From assembly GCA_000277445.1 (NCBI GenBank), contig AJWJ01000165.1, positions 1 through 43,154 on the forward strand: a stretch of DNA of 43,154 bases, given 5' to 3'. Of the stretch, positions 1 to 8,675 are shown one piece after another. Each line of letters starts with the position of its first letter. Positions within the stretch are counted from its first letter, which is position 1. A program made the position numbers and the translations under genes. The notes under the pieces are model-generated. The model was not told the origin of the DNA, made no database searches, and worked only from the letters and a program-made list of their open reading frames with translations. This DNA is from Polysphondylium violaceum. Taxonomy: Eukaryota; Evosea; Eumycetozoa; Dictyosteliales; Dictyosteliaceae.

Positions 1-1668
1 GATCAATTGAGCAAAGTTGTACATTTTTGAGCATTTTGGAAACACAAGAAAAACCAGATGTAGCACCATTAGATTCAAGATATTGGTTTTGTTTTTGCAA
101 AATTTCATCTTGATTTAATCCTGATTCATAAGATTTTGGCTTTTTAAACATTACTGGTAAACATGGTACATATTGTTGGACACTTTCCAATTTTGATGAA
201 CCAACTTTTAATTGTTGTACACCTTTAGGATAAATTCCAAAAATTCTCACCATAATATTTCTTTTGGTTGTCAATTTGATTTTAATGTTATTTTCAACAT
301 TTAAAAATGTACCATAACAACTGGTCAAAGGATCAAGTTTTGGAATGGGTCTATATTGGTCTTCAGCGAGTTTTGGTAACATATTTAAACCATCAATACG
401 ATAAATAAAAGGACCTTGTGCATCTGTTGGGATAGTTAAAATGGGTACACCATATTGAATATCTTTGGTAGGTAATCTTGGTATGTCCAATGGAGCAACA
501 ATGAGAGGGATAGAGTAGAGCCACATATCAGAAAACAACATTGTTTTTGCACTATCAAAATAAAACTTGTTTAATGGTTCTTTATCTTGATTTATATTAT
601 CATAAATTGGTTTGTTTATAGTTTTTAAACAATCAACCATTAAATTATGATAATGTTGTCTGAGAGATATTTGATCTTTACCTTGACCCAATACAAATGA
701 TTGTTCTAAATCCAATTGATACCAAAAAGTCTATTATTATCATATTGAATATTAATCAATCAATTCTTAAAAAATATATACAATAATCAAACTTACATTT
801 AATTGATTAATACAAATAGATTGTAAAAGAATTGATTGCATATAGATATCAATAAATTCATTTAAATTTTTTTGTTGTTTACAAAACTCAGCAATTTCAT
901 AAGAACTTTGATAAAGTGAAATAAAACAATCTCTAATACTTAAAAATGAGTTAATAAATTAAATTCTTTTTAGAAATGATTTGAAATATAATTACCATTG
1001 TTTAGATGAACTAGCTACTTTGGTAATATCACCATTATTTTCTTTAATTTCTACTTTTAGTTTATCAATTGATGACTTCATTTCTTTAGCCTTGAAAATT
1101 GGATTATTAAAAAAGTTTGCACTTTTTTCATTCCAAATTGCTATTAAATTTCATTAATATATAATATTATTTTATTTTTTAATATTTTTGTTAAATACAT
1201 ACATTTTTGAGATTCTTCAACTTTTTCATTCATTTGTTTATTAATTTCATCTTGATACTCTTTTATTTTCTCTTGTGGATCAAATTCTTTTTCTTTTTCT
1301 TCTTCTTCTTTACCCTCTTGTTGGTTTTCTTCTTCTTTACCCTCAAATCCTACTGGTACTCTATAGTTTAATTCGAGATCATCTGGCCAAAATGGAGATA
1401 AAACAAAAGATAAAGCTTGACCAAGAGATGGTAAACTTTGAAGAGTAGAGTTTAGATTATCACCAATAAAATAGGAATCATGACCGTCGCCAGTAACCTT
1501 TTCCAATGGATCATTTGAATAGTGACCAAATTTTTCAACATCAACAACAGTGAAAGGATCTGATTTTAACTGATCAACAATTTGGCCATATTGTTTTTTT
1601 ACATTTTCATTTGTAGATAAACAAAAAGGATCACCCGCGGTATTTACTGAATTTGTAAAATTTAACAT
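1..1668 (-). CDS. Cry delta-endotoxin domain I-like protein, copy 1 (3' end beyond window)
   Basis: Read from ATG at 1668: exon 1 1203-1668, exon 2 996-1140, exon 3 797-938, exon 4 1-730 and on past the left edge. The lengths of exons 2 and 3 (145 and 142 nt) and their phases match the second copy at 3014-4969. The N-terminal ~245 residues resemble the helical domain I of Bacillus Cry proteins: a hydrophobic segment followed by FWPDD near residue 100, a Glu/Lys-rich amphipathic stretch, and a later helix with DIYMQSILLQS leading to TFWYQLDLEQ, like the conserved central helix of Cry domain I. Residues after ~245 (IYRIDGLNMLP, MVRIFGIYPKG) are shared with the second copy but match nothing I know outside the family. 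There is no signal peptide. The gene appears intact within the window. Homology is inferred from motifs; a membrane-inserting role is not shown. Confidence 0.75.
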
Positions 1669-2014
1669 ATTAGTTGTAGTTATCTATATATATTTATTTG
1701 TTAGTGTTGAAAAAGAAAATATAATGAAATGATTTATGTATGAATTAATTAAATTTATACATGATAAATAAAATTAAAAATTAAAAGGGTTAATCTCAAA
1801 AGATTTGATTGTAAAAATGGAATAGTGGGGGGCATGTGTCCAAAATTAACAAAGTTTTTTTTTTTTTTGTTTTTTTTCCCCAATAATGCCTTTGATGATC
1901 ATCACCCACATTGAATCATTTGATTTTGTTATAAATAGAACCCCACAAGGAGTAAGTGGTCAAGGGGTCTTATTTCTTTCCTTGCAGTGGATAAATATAG
2001 ACTTAATTGGTACA
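1669..2014. other. Spacer upstream of Cry-like copy 1
   Basis: Gene-free. It must hold the promoter of the minus-strand Cry-like gene. It has a T17 run interrupted once (about 1854-1878), a GGGGGGC stretch near 1829 and a TATA-like TATAAATAG at 1931. A matching spacer, slightly shorter, lies at 6240-6554. Confidence 0.6.
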
Positions 2015-2520
2015 TTAATGGAGTTTAGTTAATTTATTCTTATTATTCCAAATAGTAACAAAACTATCAGAATTGGCAATCTCTTGTAAAATTTTTTCAA
2101 CAGTCTCAACACCAACGGATAATATACAACAGATTTCATCAAAACTTTTTGAACCATTGAGTAAATGTTTTTTATGAGACTGAGGCAGAGACTCTAGAGA
2201 TTTAAGATTAGTAAGGAGAGGATATCTTTGCTTTCTTCTGAGGAAACCATTGATTACGCCAAACATGATGAACGAGCGTTCATCGATACACAATGAGGTG
2301 AGTGAGCTTTCAGAACAACATTCGCGAAATGGTGTGTCGGTCGACAGAGATGAATGGAGTGTAAAGATATACTCTAATGAACAGGGAGTGGTGCCAGGTG
2401 TATTTCTGACACTCTCGTTGCATCCCATAAAGCTCGCTAGTTTTCTGATTAGCTGTGTAGGGTTTACATATTGCTGTACTAAAGATATCGATTAAATCAA
2501 TCACAAACTCTTCTATTGGC
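2015..2520 (-). pseudogene. 3' fragment of nprl2 (duplicated, truncated)
   Basis: The frame 2015-2428 gives about 120 residues nearly identical to the C-terminal end of the complete NPRL2 at 6555-7826 (shared motifs IDERSFIMFGVINGFLRRKQ and SFDEICCILSVGVETVEK). Upstream of 2428 the similarity continues in another frame to about 2520 (MQRECQKY, then a diverged stretch with FSTAICKPYTANQ), with a few bases lost near 2390 and a larger segment missing beyond 2490. The C-terminus also differs, replacing IWK-stop with a short extension. The longin-like N-terminal half of NPRL2 is absent. It is a remnant of a segmental duplication; whether a short transcript is made is unknown. Confidence 0.85.
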
Positions 2521-2522
2521 AA

Positions 2523-3013
2523 GAATGATTGTGTTGTTTTAAATGTAAGTGATTATAGATTATGTGGAATTTTATCTATTGTAAAGAGCATTCAATTTTT
2601 CAGAATTTATATTTATGTTAACCCAACAAAGTTAATTAATCATATCCATCAATTAACTTTTTCTTTTTTATAATCTTACAAGATGCTAGATGATATGTTA
2701 TTTGGATGAATGATTTTTTGTTGAAGTGATTGTGGATAGCTCTTGGCACCGAACAGGATTCATAGACCTGTACAGACTCTGGTATCTTTGAGAATATATT
2801 ATAATATTATTTATTTCTAATTCCAAACCAAGTTTCAAATTTAAATTGTGAGGAAGTAAAATGAAAATAAAAAATACTACAAACTTTTTTTATGTTTCAA
2901 CAATTATAATTGGAGGGTAGTAGTTGTTGCACAATTTTTTGTTGGGTCAAAGAAAGTTTTATTTAATATTTTGCAGAGAAGAAAAAAAAAAAGCATAAGT
3001 TTCAAAAATTTTA
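2523..3013. other. Gene-free stretch between nprl2 fragment and Cry-like copy 2
   Basis: No gene recognised. It contains a perfect 10-bp inverted repeat (2628-2660, listed separately) and a GC-richer island at about 2735-2790 that stands out from the flanking DNA. A minus-strand frame stays open through that island but has no recognisable homology. The 3' UTR of Cry-like copy 2 should begin just left of 3014. Confidence 0.5.
2628..2660. repeat. Perfect 10-bp inverted repeat, 13-nt loop
   Basis: AAAGTTAATT at 2628-2637 is the exact reverse complement of AATTAACTTT at 2651-2660, followed by a T-rich run. It could form a hairpin in RNA or cruciform DNA. In such AT-rich sequence a chance origin cannot be excluded. 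Confidence 0.5.
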
Positions 3014-4969
3014 TTAATAATCTTGATCAAGACTGGCGTTTAATTGATCTACTTCTGAATTTAACTCTAAAAATTCCTTCTTTTGATCTTCTGTAAAATT
3101 TTCTATTTCGTAAAATTTCATAAGTTTATCCCTTTTTTCTTTAAGTTGTAATTCTATTTTTTTAATATCTTCTAAATCTTTGGCAGTTACATCTGAAATA
3201 ATTAATTCAAGGAACTTTATGCAACCTCTATTTAAAATATTGTCACGTCCAGTAGTTACTTGACCTATATCTAAAAAGATATTATTCACATTTCTGTATG
3301 GTTTTAAATATGTAAAACCAGATTTAGCACCATTAGGTTCAAGATACATTCCCTCTCCAAACCCAGCGGTTTGCATTGAATCTTGGATTTTGCCATCAAA
3401 ATTTTTACCTCTCTTTAATGTTGGTGGTAAACAAAATATTGAATCTTGAACACATTCTTGGTATACAATTTTACTCTTATTAAGAGAAAGATTCGAAATG
3501 CTTTTTGGATAAATTCCAAAAATTCTAATGGTAACATTTTTTCCTTCAGGAAGACATATATTAATAGAATTTGAAAGATGAATAAATGTACCATAACATT
3601 TTGTTAATGGATCAATTTCTGGGATTGGTCTATAACCATTATGACCCTCTCTAATTTGTTCAGGTAACATATTGGCACCATCAATACGATAAATAAAAGG
3701 TGTTTTTTGTTCTAATGGAACATTGATAGTGGGGGTAGAACTTCTGAGATAGAGTAGTGTTGGGATTCTGGGTACATTTAATGGTGCAATTACTAGAGGG
3801 ATTGGATATATCCAGGAGTTTGTATTAAACATTACACTAGCGGTATTATTATAATATTTGTTTAGCTCTGGTTTTCTATCCACAAGGTTTTTATAGACAG
3901 CAGGTGTAATCTTTTTCAGACACTCAACAAGTAAATCATGATATTCTTGTTTAATTGATTTTACGTCTTCATCTCCTTCATCTTTTTTTTCTATTCCTAA
4001 AATATAATATTTATCTAAATCAATTTGATACCAAAATGACTTTTTTTTAATTATTAATAAATCTTATTTATCAAAATATACTAAAAAGAATACATACACA
4101 TAATTGAATAGTGGAAACACATTGAAGTAAGATTGTTTGCATATAGATTTCAATTACATGATTTGAAAACTTTTGTTTTTTACAAAAGTTACTTATATTA
4201 TTTGAACTTTCAAAGAGAGAAAGAAAAGTAACTCTAATTCTATAGTAGAGATATTAAACTTATTAGTAATATAAAATAATGATTGTTAACTTTAATCCTA
4301 CCTTTCTTTTGTTGCTTCTGGAACTTCAGCAATAACACCTTTATGATCTTGGATTTCTCTTTTTAGAATCAAAACAGATCTTTTCATTTGATTAATTTTA
4401 AAGATATAACCTTCGAAAAAAGTTTTACATAATTCTTTCCATGTTTCTATTAAATAATAAAAAAATTAGAATAAAATTGCTCTATAATAAATATTGTTTA
4501 AACAAAAATACCTTTTTCACTTTCGCCAATTTTATCATCCATTATTTTCACCATTTCTTCTTTAAACTTTTCTAATCTTTCATCAAGTTCCTGGACAGTG
4601 ACTGCTTTCATTTTGGGATCCTGGGGCCAAAATATACTAAAAATCTATAAATAAAATTTTATTAGTATGTTTATAGAAAAATAAAAAATTAATATTACCT
4701 ACACTACTTAAAATAGGACCAACAACTGGTATACATTCAATAGCAGCGCCAATCATTTGACCAATAAATTCTTTATCAGTAATTAAATCACCAATGAAAC
4801 CAATAGGGTCATTAAAAATTTGACCAACTTTTTCAATATCTATAATTGAAAATGGATCCTCTTTTAAATCATTAACAACTCCATCATATTTTTCTTTAAC
4901 ATTTTCTTTTGCTGATGATAGAAAAGCATCACTTGTAGATTTAAACTTTGATCCTAATCCTTTTGCCAT
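3014..4969 (-). CDS. Cry delta-endotoxin domain I-like protein, copy 2 (complete)
   Basis: Five exons: 4703-4969, 4512-4644, 4302-4446, 4098-4239, 3014-4039; 570 aa. It starts MAKGLGSKFK with no signal peptide. Residues ~40-100 hold a hydrophobic helix (GQMIGAAIECIPVVGPILSS) running into FWPQDP, as in Cry domain I, where a Pro/Gly-rich hydrophobic helix ends in a Trp-Pro pair. RIRVTFLSLFESS and HVIEIYMQTILLQ correspond to the central Cry helix consensus (LLSVYAQAANLHL). A family-specific C-terminal half follows (PFIYRIDGANMLPEQ, NVTIRIFGIYPKS), then a charged helix at the C-terminus. Against copy 1 it has one extra intron in the exon 1 region; the other intron phases agree. The family is known to me as a candidate bacterial acquisition in Dictyostelium. 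Cellular role unknown; intact and probably expressed. Confidence 0.8.
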
Positions 4970-5394
4970 TTTATTGTTAATTAAAATATATAAATATGAT
5001 AAATATTTTCACTAATGTATATCAGTGTATTTAATTTCAAAAAAAAAATTAATACATAATTAAATAAAAAAATAAAATTAATTTTTTAAAAGTTGTAAAA
5101 TGAATAAATCTAAAAATAAATGCAAGTAAAAGTAATGGAACAACACGCAAAGAAAATTCTATTTTTAAATCAAAAAATAATTAATTTGGAAGAGTCAAAA
5201 ATAAATGCAATTAAATAAAAAAACGGCTTTAGGTCACCAAAAAGTGGAAATGAATGCCATTTTATTATGAAAACAACATTTAGAAGAAATTCTATTATTA
5301 CCAATAAATTCCATATGTACATTTTTTATTTGATATGAATTAAATATTAAAAAAATGGATTTTTTATTATATCAGAGTACTCATAAAAAAAAAC
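4970..5394. other. Upstream region of Cry-like copy 2
   Basis: Gene-free and extremely AT-rich. AAAAATAAATGCAA occurs twice (about 5113 and 5198), a short direct repeat that may be regulatory or chance. The region should carry the promoter of the minus-strand gene at 4969. Confidence 0.45.
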
Positions 5395-6235
5395 CTATAA
5401 ACAACTTTCATTTTTCATTAAAGATTCATATTCTTTGACAATAATTTGTTCTTGATCAGTAACAGGTTCCTCCTCAATAATTATATTTTCATAGATCTCC
5501 TCAGCTTTTTTTCTCTTTTCATTTAAACTTTTTTCATTGTTCCCTTTCTTGATTATCTTTTTGGGACGATCAGTAATAATAACCTCTATAAATTTAATGC
5601 AAGACCAAAGGTTACTTTCTTGAGAAAGATCAATTGAACAAAGTTATACAAACAACTGGTCAAAAGATCAAGTTTTGGAATGGGTCTATATTGGTCTTCA
5701 CCGAGGTTTTGGTAACATATTTAAACCATCAATATGATAAATCTTTGGTAGGTAATCTTGGTATGTCCAATGGAGCAACAATGAGAGGGATAGAGTAGAG
5801 CGACATATCAGAAAACAACATTGTTTTTGCACTATCAAAATAAAATTTGTTTAATGGTTATTTTTCTTGATTTATGATATCATAGATTGGTTTGTTAATA
5901 GTTTTTATACAATCAACCATTAAATTATGATTATTTTTTCTGAGAGATAGATATTTGATCTTTTCCTTGACCCAATACAAATGATTTTTCTAAATCCAAT
6001 TGATACCATAAAGTCTATTATTATCATATTGAATATTAATCAATCAATTCTTAAAAAATATATACAATAATCAAACTTACATTTAATTGATTAATACAAA
6101 TAGATTGTAAAAGAATTGATTACATATAGATATCACGATATTAATATTTTTGTTTAATACATACATTTTCATTTGTAGATAAACAAAAAGGATCACCCGT
6201 CGTATTTACTGAATTTGTAAAATTTAACATATTAG
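5395..6235 (-). pseudogene. Fossil third copy of the Cry-like gene
   Basis: Minus-strand sequence close to copy 1 over its 5' end, the intron before the last exon and parts of the last exon, ending in a C-terminal region comparable to that of copy 2. It is much shorter than the intact copies and clearly broken, with on the order of half a dozen breaks including large losses. High identity to copy 1 in the retained parts points to a recent origin in the same duplication that copied nprl2. It should be regarded as a dead relic. Confidence 0.8.
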
Positions 6236-7200
6236 TTGTTGTTATATAATATATTTATGTGTGTATTTGGAATTGAAAAATTAATGAAATTTATAAATAA
6301 TAAATAAAATAAAAAGAGGTAATCTCAAGTGATTTGATTATAAAAATGGAATAGTGGGTCTAATCAACAATGTTTTTTTTATTTTCCCCCTAATGCTATT
6401 GATGACCATCACCCCACATTGAATCATTTGATTTTGTTATAATTAGAACCCCACAAGTTAAGTGGTCAAGGGGGCTTTATTTCTTGCAGTAGTGGATAGA
6501 TATAGATTTAATTGGTACATGAGTGGGTGTTTAATTAATTTATTATTATTTTTATTATTTCCAAATAGTAACAAAACTATCAGGATTGGCAATCTCTTGT
6601 AAAATTTTTTCAACAGTCTCAACACCAACGGATAATATACAACAGATTTCATCAAAACTTTTTGAACCATTGAGTAAATGTTTTTTATGAGACTGAGGCA
6701 GAGACTCTAAAGATTTGAGATTTGTAAGGAGAGGATATCTTTGCTTTCTTCTGAGGAAACCATTGATTACGCCAAACATTATGAACGAGCGTTCATCGAT
6801 ACCCAATGAGGTGAGTGAGTTTTCAGAACAACATTCGCGAAATGGCGTGTCGGTCGACAGAGATGAATAGAGTGTAAAGATATACTCGAATGAACATGGA
6901 GTAGCGCCCGGTATGGTTATGTATTTCTGACACTCTCGTTGCATCTCCATATTGCTCGCTAGTTTTCTGATTTGCGGTGTAGGGTTATACACATTGCTGT
7001 ACTGAAAGATATCCACCATCTTTACGATATTGTAGTAGACCAAATGTTGTATGCAGCTGATCACCAAATTGATGTCAATCTCTGTCAATTTACTGATACG
7101 ACCAACATAGTTGATGCCGTCGATAAAGGGCAAGATTTGAAGCAATGTTAAATCCCATTCCGACTCGTTGGTGGTGTCTATCTCTTCTATTAGCACAGGT
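5627..7200. repeat. Segmental duplication, copy B
   Basis: Partner of copy A (1-2520) in the same orientation: broken Cry-like gene, spacer 6240-6554, and the complete nprl2 in place of a fragment. The spacer is largely alignable to 1681-2014. Because nprl2 is complete here, this is probably the ancestral site of nprl2. Confidence 0.8.
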
Positions 7201-7826
7201 ACCTGATGCAAGAGCACTTGAGGAGGATCAGGTGGTTTGGGGAACAACTTTACATTGATTGTATTTGCATCGTCTATGGTGATTGTGCTCTCTCCATAAC
7301 TGTTTAGCTCTATATACAGTGTTTCAAGTATTTTCAACATATCTGGTGGTTGCTGACCATAGCTATGTAAATCTGTGCAAGACAGCGATGTCACTGCTGC
7401 CTTTGACTGATTGAATAAATACTCGCTCTCCTTTTCCAACGTTCTTAGTATGATTCCTAGCTTTCTAACGATTTGATGATAGGGTGTCGTGTCTATCGAT
7501 TTGTCAAACACAAACGCTAAATTAAACAACAATGCATTTCTATGATACTTTACATCCTGCACCAATACCGGATATCCCAATATTTTATAATTAAACGCTG
7601 TTCTATATATGTGATAAGCATCTATTAATATACATGTATGCATGCCAACACGTCATACTACATACAATGTTATGACTTTGCCACATAGCTTTGGTTTGGG
7701 TATAATGTATTCAGCAAAACCTTCAAATACATCATTGGATATAAATCCCTCGGGATACTGTTGAATGATCTTTGTCCCATATATATTATGAAATTCGCTA
7801 TAAAATATACATTTTACTTGATCCAT
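6555..7826 (-). CDS. nprl2: NPRL2, GATOR1 complex subunit
   Basis: Exon 1 7666-7826 (MDQVKCIFYSEFHNIYGTKI...), intron 7603-7665 (GTATGT donor, TATATATAG acceptor), exon 2 6555-7602; 402 aa against 380 in human. The splice was chosen because it yields KVITLTAFNYKILGYPV, aligning with human KLITVTAMEKKLIGCPV. Other landmarks are KYHRNALLFNLAFVFD, the WDLTLLQILPFIDG region, YYNIVKMVDIFQYSNVY and the C-terminal SFDEICC block. NPRL2 with NPRL3 and DEPDC5 forms the GTPase-activating complex for Rag GTPases that restrains TORC1 at the lysosome under amino-acid starvation. It is GC-richer than its neighbours. Function is assigned by homology. Confidence 0.93.
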
Positions 7827-8316
7827 TATATTAATGAATTGCGCACTCTGTGTGTGTGAAAAAAAATTGCAATTTTTTTAATTTTTTTCATTTTATAAAG
7901 ACATAGAGGTAAATCAATATCTTGGTCCCCCTTTTATAATATTGGGGGACAAGCGATTTTTTAATTTAAAATATCTCTGAAAGATTTTATTCAACATATT
8001 AAATTTTCAAATACTTTTATGTGAAACAAATCAAAAGTTTCTATAATTAAAGTTATCTCGCAAAGTTTTAGAAGGAGATATAAGAAAGAAGAATATCTCT
8101 ATATGTAGTCCAATTATAAACAAAGTAATACTTATTGTTGAGCACGAACTCACAAACAAATTGATAAATACTTTTAGATTTTTTTTAAATTTTTAGTTGA
8201 GAATAGATTTCTTAAATGAATTCAAATAATTATAATTTTTTTTAAAAACTTATGGATAATTAAAAAATATAAAGGTAGACTCACCTTTCTTAAAAAATCA
8301 AATTATTATTTTAAAA
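7827..8316. promoter_or_regulatory. Divergent intergenic region, nprl2 / saposin-like gene
   Basis: About 490 bp between two start codons pointing away from each other, so both promoters must lie here. Typical A/T homopolymers occur, plus a GGTCCCCC...GGGGGAC pair at about 7923-7951 (GTCCCCC and GGGGGAC are exact reverse complements) that could form a GC hairpin. No coding sequence is evident. Confidence 0.55.
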
Positions 8317-8670
8317 ATGAAATTCATATTTATCTCTATATTTTTAGTTGTCTCTTTACATTTAGCTTTATCAACAAATCCATCTTGTTTAATTTGTAAT
8401 GGAATTACACTCTCTTCGGAATCTTGGTTACATCAAAACAAAACTGAAGAGGAGGCCTTTACCTTAATAAGAAATTATTGTATTAGAAATCCTGTTATTA
8501 AAACTCAAGTATTTATATATTTAATTTTTAATTTTATTTTACTTAATAGTAACTTTATAAAAAAGTGTTTAGATATATTAAATAAAGATGGAAAAACCTT
8601 AATTCATAATGTTTACTTTAAAAATCATGGTCAAGATTTTGGATGCCAAGAATTTGGATATTGTACATAA
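8317..8670 (+). CDS. Small secreted saposin B-type protein
   Basis: ATG at 8317; a signal peptide of about 20 residues (hydrophobic through HLALS). The mature part reads CLICNG..., NYC, C..I, FGCQEFGYC, the six-Cys spacing of a single saposin-B domain, as in Dictyostelium amoebapore-like and countin-type proteins. I propose an intron at 8509-8565 (57 nt, GTATTT...AAAAAG); removing it gives NYC-X8-C as saposins require, 98 aa. Because the intron length is a multiple of three with no stop, an unspliced 117-aa product is also possible. Saposin-fold proteins bind or permeabilise membranes; the particular role here is unknown. Its 3' end is only 5 bp from the convergent ankyrin-type gene. Confidence 0.7.
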   Translation: MKFIFISIFLVVSLHLALSTNPSCLICNGITLSSESWLHQNKTEEEAFTLIRNYCIRNPVIKTQVFIYLIFNFILLNSNFIKKCLDILNKDGKTLIHNVYFKNHGQDFGCQEFGYCT

Positions 8671-8675
8671 TCAAC

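Larger units (their letters stand above)
1..2520. repeat. Segmental duplication, copy A
   Basis: This block matches 5627-7200 on the same strand. It covers the Cry-like gene, the spacer (about 1669-2014 against 6240-6550, sharing a long run around TTGAATCATTTGATTTTG) and the 3' end of nprl2. Identity is very high over the nprl2 part, so the event looks recent. In this copy the Cry-like gene is intact and nprl2 is reduced to a fragment. The left boundary lies outside the window; the right boundary fades near 2520. Confidence 0.85.

Noticed and set aside
2250-2495. Plus-strand 81-codon open frame
   Set aside because: It is the antisense of the nprl2 fragment and its protein has no recognisable features.
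2735-2790. Possible tRNA on the minus strand (TGAATCC...TTCGG pattern)
   Set aside because: No cloverleaf with acceptor, D and T arms in the right order could be built; the T-loop GTTCRA box is missing.
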